Shown here piece after piece: positions 1 through 7,137 of a stretch of 17,614 nucleotides of DNA (positions are counted from its first letter, which is position 1; every line of letters begins with the position of its first letter). The stretch is from Thiomonas sp. (GTDB taxonomy: Bacteria > Pseudomonadota > Gammaproteobacteria > Burkholderiales > Burkholderiaceae). A program made the position numbers and the translations under genes. The notes below the pieces were generated by a model that ran no database searches, was not told the DNA's origin, and saw nothing but the letters and a program-made list of their open reading frames with translations. Location: positions 1-17,614 of the forward strand of contig DAIAZB010000434.1 of the NCBI GenBank assembly GCA_027443745.1. The letters are read 5' to 3'.

Positions 1-423
1 GAGGCCGTAATCCAGCTCGGCGCGACCCATGCGCAGGGCTTCGGACTGGCGCGGCCGATGCCTGTGGAGCAGATTCTGGATTGGCGCCGCGGATTCGTGC
101 TTTCTGTTCAAACGGACGCGGTCCACACATTCCTCGGGGCACTGGCATGCCACTGGATGCATATGAACCGCAAGGGGCTACCCCTTCCTTCGCTGGACGC
201 TTGCCCCGTGACCCGCTTTCTGGCTGAGTGGGGCTTGCAGAACAGCCAGGCAGCGCTTTGGCATGCCCAAGTCCATGCGGGTCACGATGTCCAGGTCAGT
301 AGTCAGAAGTTCATGAACTGGCTGATCGAACAGGCGCACAACAGTGGTAAGCGGCTGGCGACTAGCGTTCACGCACCGGACCGCTCAGCGCGAAGCCCGT
401 CGCATCAAGGGGCAGCAGCATGA
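1..423 (+). CDS. C-terminal part of an EAL-domain (c-di-GMP phosphodiesterase-type) protein with CZB-like tail; 5' truncated by window
   Basis: The frame is open from base 1 and stops at 421-423, so only about 140 residues of the C-terminus are seen. The first residues (...GATHAQGFGLARPMPVEQ...W) match the final strand and helix of EAL phosphodiesterase domains, where a QG[FY]G[IL]ARPMP motif is typical. The roughly 95 residues after it carry a histidine (ACHW), a Cys/Trp motif (DACPVTRFLAEW) and paired histidines (WHAQVHAGH). This spacing resembles the zinc-binding CZB-type helical domain often appended to betaproteobacterial EAL proteins. The catalytic EAL residues, any GGDEF domain and any sensor domain lie upstream of the window, so activity cannot be judged. 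By inference it would hydrolyse or sense cyclic-di-GMP, with the tail as a ligand- or zinc-sensing module. The EAL assignment is fairly secure; the CZB assignment is tentative. Confidence 0.75.
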   Translation, partial: EAVIQLGATHAQGFGLARPMPVEQILDWRRGFVLSVQTDAVHTFLGALACHWMHMNRKGLPLPSLDACPVTRFLAEWGLQNSQAALWHAQVHAGHDVQVSSQKFMNWLIEQAHNSGKRLATSVHAPDRSARSPSHQGAAA

Positions 424-615
424 GGCTGATGTCAACGCAGCAAGCTCCTCCACCTTACGGGTTGGAGTCACCACAAAACTGGAAACCCGGTGCGGTTTAG
501 TCGTGACGCCCAAGGCCCGGGCGAGACCAGGCGAACACGCCTTGGAATAAATGCACGCGACGATCCGTCAATGTGGTTTCAGTCCCTGCCGTACCAACCT
601 CTGAAGGAGCATCCC

Positions 616-1203
616 ATGCGCAAACTCTTCCTGTGCAGCGTTGCAGGCATCACCCTGGCGATCCCCGCCCTGGCCTCGGCGGCCCAAGCCCCGACATCCG
701 CCGTGCTCTGGCACGACGTCCAGGCTCTGGAGAAGAGCCATGCCCTGATGCTGGACAGCAAACCCTACCAACTCGGTTCGCGCACTGTGGACGTTTACAC
801 CACCGACCTGGCCAACGCCGCGGAGAACGATGCCGTCCGCAAGGCCGGAAGCATCGAGAATGTCAAGCGCTATCCCAATGGAGCCTTGGTGGTCAAGGAG
901 AATTACGACGCTCAGAAAAAACTCACCGGCGTCACCGCCATGCTCAAGCTGGACGGTTACGACCAGGCCGATCGCAACTGGGTGATGGCCGCCTATAAAC
1001 CCGATGGCCAGGTCGTTGCTTATGGCAAGGTCCAGGCCTGCATTGCCTGCCATGCCATGGTGACGCAGCAGGACTTCGTCTTCGCACCGCCACCCGCGCA
1101 ACTGCTTCCTGTCGCCGTTTGGAAGGCGTTCTTTCCCAAACAACAAATGTCGCCGCAATACGTCAAACTGCTCGATCAGCACCCCGAGGGGATCGTGAAG
1201 TAG
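616..1203 (+). CDS. Exported cytochrome P460-family mono-heme protein
   Basis: A 195-residue protein starts at the ATG at 616, preceded by an AAGGAG ribosome binding site at 604-609; an in-frame longer reading back to 490 lacks such a site. Residues 1-22 form a clear signal peptide (basic MRK, hydrophobic core, ALASA cleavage region), so the mature protein should be periplasmic. A single c-type heme motif, CIACH, is at residues 142-146. The central segment (YPNGALVVKENYD, about 87-98) matches the family pattern of a Pro-x-Gly turn followed by VKEN. In cytochrome P460 proteins a lysine cross-links to the heme; K94 is a possible candidate, but I cannot align it rigorously. Characterised relatives oxidise hydroxylamine or bind NO; the substrate here is unknown. 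It stands alone, with a decayed membrane-protein gene after it. The family call is good; the exact activity is open. Confidence 0.8.
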   Translation: MRKLFLCSVAGITLAIPALASAAQAPTSAVLWHDVQALEKSHALMLDSKPYQLGSRTVDVYTTDLANAAENDAVRKAGSIENVKRYPNGALVVKENYDAQKKLTGVTAMLKLDGYDQADRNWVMAAYKPDGQVVAYGKVQACIACHAMVTQQDFVFAPPPAQLLPVAVWKAFFPKQQMSPQYVKLLDQHPEGIVK

Positions 1204-1231
1204 CAGCCGCCGCGGCGCGGCTCGCGCAGAC

Positions 1232-1503
1232 ATGGAAAAGTCTTACCTGGCCGCGGCGATGTCGCCCAAGACGCAAGTTGTCACCATCGCCTTGGCGGCC
1301 CAATCGCGAGATGTCTTCGGCGTGGTCGGCGGCAGCACGGTTGGCATGATGCTGGCGGACGTACTCGTCATCTACCTGGCCAGCCGGCTTGCCAATCGCT
1401 TGCATCCGAAAGCCCCGTCCACATCGTGGCGTCCATCATCTTCGTGGTCTTTGCCGGGATTGCATTGAGAAACGCCCTTGTGAGTACGCCACTTCTCCGC
1501 TGA
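1232..1503 (+). pseudogene. Remnant of a GDT1/TMEM165 (UPF0016) family membrane protein
   Basis: From the ATG at 1232 the reading frame resembles the second half of UPF0016/GDT1 proteins, a family of about 190 residues linked to Mn2+/Ca2+ export. Recognisable parts are KTQVVTIALAA, then VVGGSTVGMMLADV and an ASRLANRL helix. Three defects mark it as decayed. The whole first half of the family is missing. The conserved E-x-GDKTQ motif is degraded to AMSPKTQ. A frame change near 1400 separates the start from the expected last helix, which continues in another frame (PVHIVASIIFVVFAGIAL) and ends at the TGA at 1501-1503. It follows the cytochrome gene by 28 bp. No function is expected. The family call rests on motif memory, not an alignment. 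Confidence 0.6.
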
Positions 1504-1571
1504 GCGCACGGCTTGTGACCGACGATTGGCCCGATATCGGCGACTTCATGTCGCATGCCAATAGGGCGACT

Positions 1572-2906
1572 TTACTTGACCCTGAGGGTCGCGTGAGATG
1601 AATCACGCGTTTCCGGCATCGCCAACATTGCAAGAACCGTGATGACGCTGGCAATCGTCACATACCAGGCTGGCGCGACGGGGCTGCCGGTGACGTGAAT
1701 CAACCACGTGATGATGAACTGGGTGGTGCCGCCAAACACGGACACGCCGATCGCATAGGCAATCCCCATGCCGAGCGCGCGATGTCGGCGCGGAAATGCC
1801 TCGGGAATCGCGACCAGCGACGCCGCACCGCTGATCGCTGTGAGCGTGGCCAGGAAGGCGCTGATAACGACCAGCGTCAGGGGTGTGGGGATGGCGTTGA
1901 GCAGCGCGAATGCTGGAACGGTCAGAACCGCCGCGCCCACGCGTGGCCAGAGCATCGTTGGCTTGCGTCCATAGCGATCGCTCAACCAGCCGCCGACGAT
2001 GGAAAAGATGAGGGTGAACAAGCCGACGGCAACCGTCGCGTCCATGGCAGCCGCAGCCGGCATCTTTAGTGTGGCAATGGCGTAGGTCGTCATGTAGTTG
2101 CCGACATAGGTCGAGACCGTGCCACCGAGAATGACGCCTACGGCGACAGTGATCAACTTGCCAGGCGCATTGTGCGTGGTCACGTCAACCTTGTCCGCCT
2201 GCTCACCATCGGTATGCAAGGTTTCGGGCATCACACGACGTAGGTAGACGGCTACTGGCACGATGAGCAGGCCGACGAGGAATGGGACACGCCAGCCCCA
2301 CGCCAGCATGTCCTCGTGGTTCAGCATGCGGCTGAACAGAACACCCATGATGCCCGCGACGAGAATCCCCACCCCCTGGCTGCCGAGAAGCCAGCTTCCA
2401 CGAAGGCCTCGTTTCCCCGCCGGTGCCGACTCAATCAGGAACGCGCTCGAGGGCCCGATCTCACCGCCGAGAGCAAGTCCCTGAATCAATCGTGCCAAGA
2501 CAACGATGATCGGCGCCGCGATGCCAATGCTTGCATATGAAGGCGTCAGAGCGACTCCTAGAGTTCCCACCGTCATCAGAACAATGGTCAGAATCATGCT
2601 CGCGCGCCTGCCGACACGATCTCCCATGACGCCGAATACAAAACCGCCGAATGGCCTCGCAAGAAAGCCCATGCCGAATACGGCCACTGACATCAGCAAG
2701 CTTGCATACGCGGTTTCAGCCGGGAAAAAAGTCTTCCCGATGTAGACGGCAAAGAACGCATAGGTGACGAAGTCGTAGAACTCAAGTGCGTTTCCGGCAA
2801 CCGCAGCGGCGACGACTGATGGCGTGGCTACTGTTCGGTGTTTTACATCGATGTCACGCACACTCTCGCTGTGTCGGATTCCAACTCTCGACGTTGTATC
2901 GCTCAT
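1572..2906 (-). CDS. MFS transporter of the metabolite:H+ symporter (MHS) family
   Basis: A 444-residue inner-membrane protein of normal family length with about 12 hydrophobic segments. The MHS subgroup (ShiA, KgtP, ProP-like) is indicated by the first helix motif NALEFYDFVTYAFFAVY (39-55), the loop 2-3 signature GDRVGRR (95-101), RLIQGLALGGE (139-149) in helix 4, and the half-repeat signature WLSDRYGRKP around 310. The start is supported by an AGGAG site about 8 bases upstream. It lies 90 bp downstream of the M20 hydrolase gene on the same strand and is probably co-transcribed. Members import organic acids, osmolytes or aromatic acids with protons. By context the substrate is likely an acylated amino acid or related carboxylate that the neighbouring hydrolase cleaves, but the sequence does not fix it. 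Confidence 0.85.
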   Translation of the reverse strand: MSDTTSRVGIRHSESVRDIDVKHRTVATPSVVAAAVAGNALEFYDFVTYAFFAVYIGKTFFPAETAYASLLMSVAVFGMGFLARPFGGFVFGVMGDRVGRRASMILTIVLMTVGTLGVALTPSYASIGIAAPIIVVLARLIQGLALGGEIGPSSAFLIESAPAGKRGLRGSWLLGSQGVGILVAGIMGVLFSRMLNHEDMLAWGWRVPFLVGLLIVPVAVYLRRVMPETLHTDGEQADKVDVTTHNAPGKLITVAVGVILGGTVSTYVGNYMTTYAIATLKMPAAAAMDATVAVGLFTLIFSIVGGWLSDRYGRKPTMLWPRVGAAVLTVPAFALLNAIPTPLTLVVISAFLATLTAISGAASLVAIPEAFPRRHRALGMGIAYAIGVSVFGGTTQFIITWLIHVTGSPVAPAWYVTIASVITVLAMLAMPETRDSSHATLRVK

Positions 2907-2996
2907 TTCTCTGTCTCCTCTGGTGGTGGTGTTTTGTTGAGTCGTTTCGCCTGGACTGCATACGCCACTGTCAATACGGCCCGATTACCCAGGCTT

Positions 2997-4184
2997 TCAA
3001 CGGTCTTGTTCGACAAGGAACCGCTCAGCCAAAAGTGTCCAATACGCGGCTCCGATGGGCAGGATCTCGTCGTTGAAGTCGTATCCCGGGTTGTGCACCA
3101 TGCATGCTGGGGCGTTGCCGCTCCCGTCGCCGTTGCCGATGAGCAAGTAGCTCCCCGCAACTTTCTCGAGCATGAATGCAAAATCCTCGCTGCCGCTCAA
3201 AGGTGGACCCTGTAGGGTCACGTTCTCGGCGCCGAGGAGTTCGACGGCAATGTTGCGAGCAAAAGCCGTTTGCGTAGGATCGTTGACCAAAACGGAATAG
3301 CCTTCTCGCCAATCGACATCGGCATCGACGCCGAAACTGTGCGCCTGGGCTTGAATGAGCGCGATGATGCGCGCGCGCAAAAGTTCGCGTACGTTCGGAT
3401 CAAGGCTGCGAACACTGATCTCCAAGGTTGCTTGATGCGGAATCACGTTATTCGCTTGCCCAGCGTGCAAAGCACCAACCGTGATGACTGCCATCGTCTG
3501 CGGGTCGACGTTGCGCGAGACGATCGTCTGCAAGGCCATGACGATGCTTGCTGCCGCGACTACTGGATCTCGCGTCTGGTGGGGCATGGCGCCATGCCCG
3601 CCGATGCCGCGGAGCGTAGCCGTCACGTAGTCACTCGAGGCCATGCTGGCGCCGTCGCGTAAAACGAGATGACCGCTGCGAATACCAGGCATGTTGTGCA
3701 TGGCAAAGATTGCATCGCACGGATAGCGCTCGAAAAGGCCATCTTGCATCATGCGTCTGGCGCCGGCCCCACCTTCCTCGGCTGGCTGAAAGATCAGATT
3801 GATGGTGCCGTTGATTTGTCCCCGTAGAGCAATCCTGTGCGCCGCAGCGAGCAGCATCGCGGTGTGCCCATCATGCCCACACGCATGCATCACGCCATCA
3901 CACCGGCTGGCGTATGCCTTACCCGTTGCTTCCGTAATGGGCAGTGCATCCATGTCGGCGCGTATGCCGAGCCGGCGGTTTCCGTTTCCACGCCTCAGGC
4001 AACCGGCGACGCCCGTACCGCCGATCCCAGATTCGACTTCATAGCCCCACTGTTGCAGACGCGCGGCGATGAGACTGGCTGTGCGGTGTTCCGCAAAGGA
4101 GAGTTCGGGATATTGGTGGATATCGCGGCGAAGCTCAACAAATTCATTCGAGGTCGGCGCTAATTCGGTCAGGAAATCGGGCAT
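2997..4184 (-). CDS. M20-family amidohydrolase (hippurate hydrolase / aminoacylase-like)
   Basis: A 395-residue metallopeptidase of the M20D group, which includes HipO-type hippuricases, N-acyl-amino-acid hydrolases and indole-acetyl-amino-acid hydrolases. Visible motifs are RRDIHQYPELSF (19-30), GIRADMDALPI (73-83), metal-binding HACGHDGH (100-107), PAEEGGAGA (134-142) with the catalytic and metal-binding glutamates, AMHN (161-164), GGHGAMPH in the lid domain, and a C-terminal SGSEDF and MVHNPGYDFND. All expected metal ligands appear present. It has no signal peptide and is presumably cytoplasmic. It is transcribed away from a LysR gene with 126 bp between the two starts, and the transporter gene follows it. 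The reaction is cleavage of an amide bond to a free carboxylate and amine. The specific acyl group is unknown; aromatic acyl conjugates are plausible given the adjacent phenylacetate cluster. I see no strong Shine-Dalgarno sequence at this start. Confidence 0.85.
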   Translation of the reverse strand: MPDFLTELAPTSNEFVELRRDIHQYPELSFAEHRTASLIAARLQQWGYEVESGIGGTGVAGCLRRGNGNRRLGIRADMDALPITEATGKAYASRCDGVMHACGHDGHTAMLLAAAHRIALRGQINGTINLIFQPAEEGGAGARRMMQDGLFERYPCDAIFAMHNMPGIRSGHLVLRDGASMASSDYVTATLRGIGGHGAMPHQTRDPVVAAASIVMALQTIVSRNVDPQTMAVITVGALHAGQANNVIPHQATLEISVRSLDPNVRELLRARIIALIQAQAHSFGVDADVDWREGYSVLVNDPTQTAFARNIAVELLGAENVTLQGPPLSGSEDFAFMLEKVAGSYLLIGNGDGSGNAPACMVHNPGYDFNDEILPIGAAYWTLLAERFLVEQDR

Positions 4185-4280
4185 GGGAAGGCTGGTAACG
4201 GTATCGCGTGCAGGGCCTAGGACGGCGTCAATCTAGGCCTCACCAAACAGTGCGTCCAATGCATTGTTCGTATACTTCCG

Positions 4281-4295
4281 ATGCCTGATAGGCAT
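4281..4295. promoter_or_regulatory. Perfect T-N11-A palindrome, probable LysR-type operator
   Basis: ATGCCTGATAGGCAT is a perfect 6-bp inverted repeat around a 3-bp centre and fits the T-N11-A recognition pattern of LysR-type regulators. It ends 15 bases before the lysR start codon and lies about 97 bases upstream of the start of the divergent M20 gene. That is the usual geometry for a site used both to autoregulate the regulator and to activate the divergent gene. Binding is inferred. Confidence 0.6.
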
Positions 4296-4310
4296 AAATA
4301 ACGAGCACCG

Positions 4311-5192
4311 ATGAGACTAACCCAACTGCGACACCTGGTGGGTCTTGCCGAATGCGCTTCGTTCAGCAAGGCCGCACCTGCTCTCTTCATCACGCAACCA
4401 GCGCTCAGCCGAAGCATTCGTTCCTTGGAGGACGAGTTGGGTTTTCCGTTGTTCGATCGGGTCGGTCGCCGGATCGAGTTGACACCGTTCGGTAAGGCCA
4501 TCCTCGAGCGTGCGCGGCGCTTGCTGGAAGACGCCAAGGACATTGGCGCGATGGGTGTCAACCTGCGCAACGGGCTCAGCGGCCGGTTGCGCGTTGGCCT
4601 AGGCTCTGGCCCTGGTGCCTTTCTGACGCAGCCCCTGCTCTTGGACATCGCCGCGCGACGTCGGTCTATTCATCTCGAGATTGCGCGGGGCACGACGGAC
4701 CTGCTGCTGCAACGTCTGCGCGCGAGAACCCTGGACGCACTGGTCGTCGACATTCTGTCGGTGACGCCGGCCGCGGATCTTCGTATTGATGTGTCGTGCG
4801 AAATGCGCGGCGCGTTCCTGTGCCGCGGTAAGCATTCTCTAGCTCGACGCAAACGCGTTGCCTTCGAGGATCTATTGAACTACCCGATCGCTTCGACGCC
4901 ATTGAGCGAAGACATTGCACGCTTGCTGATGCAACGCTACGGCCCCGCCGCGCATCCCGACGAGTTGGTCACCTTGCGCGGCGAGGAACTTCCAAGTCTT
5001 GTCGATGTGGCCTCTCACAGTGATGCCATCCTGCTTGCGGTGCGGGCGGTCGCGCCTGAACTGCACGAACTGCGACTCGATCCACCGCTTGGCGCGAGCG
5101 CGCACTTCGGCTTGATTACCCTTGCTGGCAGAGCAGAGTTGCCATCGACACAGATTCTGAGGCGCGCGATGCAACAACATCTTCACGACTGA
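4311..5192 (+). CDS. LysR-family transcriptional regulator
   Basis: A 293-residue protein of standard LTTR length. The N-terminal winged helix-turn-helix is unmistakable: RLTQLRHLVGLAEC then SFSKAAPALFITQPALSRSIRSLE at about 17-40, followed by LGFPLFDRVGRRIELTPFG (43-61) and the linker helix to about residue 88. The remaining roughly 200 residues form the two-lobed effector-binding domain. It is divergent from the M20 hydrolase and MHS transporter genes, which strongly suggests it controls them, probably in response to the substrate or the released product. A T-N11-A palindrome sits just upstream of its start. It is unlikely to be the phenylacetate regulator, since a TetR protein is encoded within the paa operon. 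The effector cannot be deduced. Confidence 0.9.
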   Translation: MRLTQLRHLVGLAECASFSKAAPALFITQPALSRSIRSLEDELGFPLFDRVGRRIELTPFGKAILERARRLLEDAKDIGAMGVNLRNGLSGRLRVGLGSGPGAFLTQPLLLDIAARRRSIHLEIARGTTDLLLQRLRARTLDALVVDILSVTPAADLRIDVSCEMRGAFLCRGKHSLARRKRVAFEDLLNYPIASTPLSEDIARLLMQRYGPAAHPDELVTLRGEELPSLVDVASHSDAILLAVRAVAPELHELRLDPPLGASAHFGLITLAGRAELPSTQILRRAMQQHLHD

Positions 5193-5550
5193 GCATGTCT
5201 TGCTGTCGGGCTTTCGCGCCGACATCGCGCACGGCAAGGCCTGATGGCTACGTGGCCATACCCTGGTGATGTAACGCCCCGGGCAGCGCCAATCCGCCAA
5301 TCCATCCGTGCTGCGTCCGCGGCCCAGGCCAATGTGGCGTTCTGGTTCTGTGCTCAGGTACGGCCCGTTGCTATGCGCGTCGTCGACTGGGTCAAGAGCA
5401 TGATCAAGCATCGGCGCAGGCGCGGCCAGACGGCCTTAGCGAAAGGGCGAAAAATTCCGCGGCAACATCGAAGAGCAACTCGCCAAATTGCAGCAGATGC
5501 CTAACACGATCCGCTCACTCTTGAGAATCACTTCTGTCGTCGGACGGGTT
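5193..5550. other. 358-bp intergenic region without a convincing gene
   Basis: This stretch lies between the converging ends of lysR (plus) and paaY (minus). Both strands hold open frames, but none has a ribosome binding site and a recognisable product. One short in-frame stretch at about 5440-5510 reads KFRGNIEEQLAKLQQMPN, which looks more protein-like than its surroundings (charged amphipathic helix). It is preceded by a stop and continues into sequence antisense to paaY. It may be a decayed gene end. A weak hairpin at 5204-5224 has no T-run. Confidence 0.4.
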
Positions 5551-6180
5551 TCAGCGTTTGGGTGTGGTGAGGTCAGAATTCGAGCGTTTGAGGCTGATCA
5601 AGGGTTGGACGATGGGCGCTTGCACCGTGGCGCGGTTGGCTTCCACAGTGGGCAGTGGCTGGACTTCGCGCAGGCTACGCAAGCAGCGCCTTGTCAAGTC
5701 TTGGTACGTGCGGGTGCCGTCGAGCTTCCAGGTCATTTCTTCGGCTTGCAGCTCGCGTTTAATTTTGGCCGGCAACCCAGCGACCAGTGTGCGTGGCGGC
5801 ACGCGCATGCCAGCAGGAACGAAGGCGCAGGCGGCGACGATGGCCTGCTCGCCGATCTCGGCATCGTCCATCACCACGGCGTTCATGCCCACCATGGCAT
5901 CGCGCCGCACCAAACAACTGTGGAGCACTGCACCATGACCGATGTGCCCATTCGCCTCGACCACCGTGTCATGCCCTGGAAAACCGTGCATCACACAGCC
6001 ATCCTGCACATTGGCGCCATCGTGCAGCACGATGCGGCCGAAATCGCCGCGCAAACTAGCGCAGGGACCAACATAACAACCGGGACCAATGGTGACATCG
6101 CCGATCAATACGGCGCTTGGATGCACATAGGCGCTGGGGTCAACCACGGGAATGACGTCGTCGATGGCATAGCAGGGCAT
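5551..6180 (-). CDS. paaY: PaaY, hexapeptide-repeat thioesterase of phenylacetate catabolism
   Basis: A left-handed beta-helix protein of the gamma-carbonic-anhydrase-like family, 209 residues from the chosen start. That ATG at 6180 is preceded by GAGGAA at proper spacing and gives the family's typical N-terminus (MPCYAIDDVIPVVDPSAYVHP); a start 10 codons earlier is also in frame. Hexapeptide repeats run from about 20 to 135. Metal-type histidines appear in MHGFPGHD (64-71), NGHIGHG (77-83) and LHS (86-88), and the domain ends in LVAGLPAKI. The C-terminal helical tail (MTWKLDGTRTYQDL...) is characteristic of PaaY. PaaY hydrolyses inhibitory CoA thioesters such as the 2-hydroxycyclohepta-1,4,6-triene-1-formyl-CoA shunt product, releasing CoA. 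It is divergent from the paaG operon and shares its regulatory region. Confidence 0.9.
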   Translation of the reverse strand: MPCYAIDDVIPVVDPSAYVHPSAVLIGDVTIGPGCYVGPCASLRGDFGRIVLHDGANVQDGCVMHGFPGHDTVVEANGHIGHGAVLHSCLVRRDAMVGMNAVVMDDAEIGEQAIVAACAFVPAGMRVPPRTLVAGLPAKIKRELQAEEMTWKLDGTRTYQDLTRRCLRSLREVQPLPTVEANRATVQAPIVQPLISLKRSNSDLTTPKR

Positions 6181-6217
6181 GGGCTTTTCCTCAGGGTTTT
6201 TCAGCAGCATATTTGAC

Positions 6218-6246
6218 TTGCATCAGTCAGGTCGCGAGTTTACTAT
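6218..6246 (+). promoter_or_regulatory. Candidate sigma-70 promoter of the paaG-paaZ operon
   Basis: A TTGCAT -35-like hexamer at 6218-6223 and a TACTAT -10-like hexamer at 6241-6246 are separated by 17 bp. The match is moderate (3/6 and 4/6). Transcription would start within the palindrome that begins 2 bp downstream of the -10, an arrangement that suits repression by a TetR protein. Other spacings are possible. Confidence 0.4.
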
Positions 6247-6247
6247 T

Positions 6248-6263
6248 GACCAACCGGTCGGTC
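6248..6263. promoter_or_regulatory. Near-perfect palindrome, probable PaaR (TetR) operator
   Basis: GACCAACCGGTCGGTC is a 16-bp inverted repeat with a single mismatched pair, centred on CCGG. Size and composition are typical of TetR-family operators, including those described for PaaR in betaproteobacteria. It sits in the 153-bp region between the divergent paaY and paaG starts, directly after a candidate -10, so bound repressor would block initiation. The half-site CCGGTCGG at 6254-6261 recurs at 6277-6284, about two helical turns away. Assignment to the TetR protein encoded at 13106-13741 is inference. Confidence 0.6.
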
Positions 6264-6333
6264 TATTGTTTCGGTTCCGGTCGGGCTTGATTGCTCGTGC
6301 TGAAGCTTCCATTCCACGTTCTCACTGACATCG

Positions 6334-7137
6334 ATGCATCAAATCTCGCTGCCGTCGTTGCTTGCCACCCAACAAGGTGCTGTGCTGACGCTCACACTCG
6401 ACCGTGTTGAGTCGCTCAACAGCTTGACCGGCGAATTGACGACACTGCTCCTGCAGGCGCTCAATCACGCTGCGGCACAACCTGATGTCCGCTGTGTGAT
6501 CTTGACAGGGGCCGGGCGGGCGTTTTGCGCGGGGCAGGACTTGAAGGATCCTGCAGTGACTGCCGACGGAGGGGCGCGGCCGGATTTGGGTGGGGTGGTC
6601 GAGCGTTATTACAAACCGCTTGCTTTGCGCTTGCACACGATGCCCGTGCCCACGCTGGCGGCGATCAATGGCGTTGCGGCAGGTGCCGGGGCGTCGCTGG
6701 CGCTGCTGTGCGATGTGGTGGTGGCCAAGCGTAGCGCCCGTTTTATCCAGGCGTTTTCCGCCATAGGCCTGATTCCTGACAGCGGTGCAACTTGGGCCTT
6801 GCCCCGGCTTGTCGGCCGCGCACAAGCGCTGGGCTTGGCCATATTCGGCGAAAAATTAAGTGCCGAAGATGCAGAACACATCGGGCTGATCTGGGCCTGC
6901 ATCGGCGATGAAGCATTTGATGACGAGGTGCGCGCCTTGGCCAATAAGCTTGCCACGTTGCCGACGCGCGCCCTGGTTCGCACCCGTGAGCTGATCGACG
7001 AGGCCGGAAGCGCGACGCTGGAACAGGCGCTGGATGCCGAGGCTCGCGCTCAGCGCGAATTGGGCCATGCTGCTGATTATGTCGAGGGCTTGGCCGCATT
7101 CGCGCACAAGCGTGCGCCACGTTTCTCCGATCGATGA
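6334..7137 (+). CDS. paaG: PaaG, 1,2-epoxyphenylacetyl-CoA isomerase (crotonase family)
   Basis: A 267-residue crotonase-fold enzyme of normal length. It converts ring-1,2-epoxyphenylacetyl-CoA to the oxepin-CoA in the cytoplasm. The oxyanion-hole segments are FCAGQDL (64-70) and INGVAAGAGASLAL (111-124). The acidic residue in the IGLIPDSGATW segment (D149) corresponds to the catalytic aspartate of PaaG isomerases; dehydratases of the PaaF type have glutamates instead. PDLGGVVERYY (83-93) and the ADYVEG...FAHKRAPRF C-terminus are PaaG hallmarks. It is the first gene of the plus-strand run, 70 bp after the putative operator. Its TGA (7135-7137) overlaps the ATG of the paaH remnant, a relic of translational coupling. 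Confidence 0.92.
   Translation: MHQISLPSLLATQQGAVLTLTLDRVESLNSLTGELTTLLLQALNHAAAQPDVRCVILTGAGRAFCAGQDLKDPAVTADGGARPDLGGVVERYYKPLALRLHTMPVPTLAAINGVAAGAGASLALLCDVVVAKRSARFIQAFSAIGLIPDSGATWALPRLVGRAQALGLAIFGEKLSAEDAEHIGLIWACIGDEAFDDEVRALANKLATLPTRALVRTRELIDEAGSATLEQALDAEARAQRELGHAADYVEGLAAFAHKRAPRFSDR

Noticed and set aside
420..500. 26-codon frame starting at an ATGA overlap with the EAL gene stop
   Set aside because: Start geometry suggests coupling, but the product is tiny and unrecognisable; it could be a truncated gene start or chance.
568..1233. Long minus-strand open frame antisense to the cytochrome gene
   Set aside because: It mirrors the codon structure of the plus-strand gene, whose signal peptide, heme motif and ribosome binding site are clear.
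1577..1589. GACCC-TGA-GGGTC type hairpin at the end of the transporter gene
   Set aside because: It has a 5-bp stem, lies inside the coding end and has no T-run in either direction.
5204..5224. Inverted repeat TGTCGG...CCGACA after lysR as a terminator
   Set aside because: The stem is only 6 bp with a 9-base loop and no following T-run, too weak to call.
5488..6216. 242-codon plus-strand open frame opposite paaY
   Set aside because: The minus strand encodes clear PaaY hexapeptide repeats; the plus frame is low-complexity His/Ala/Gly-rich shadow.
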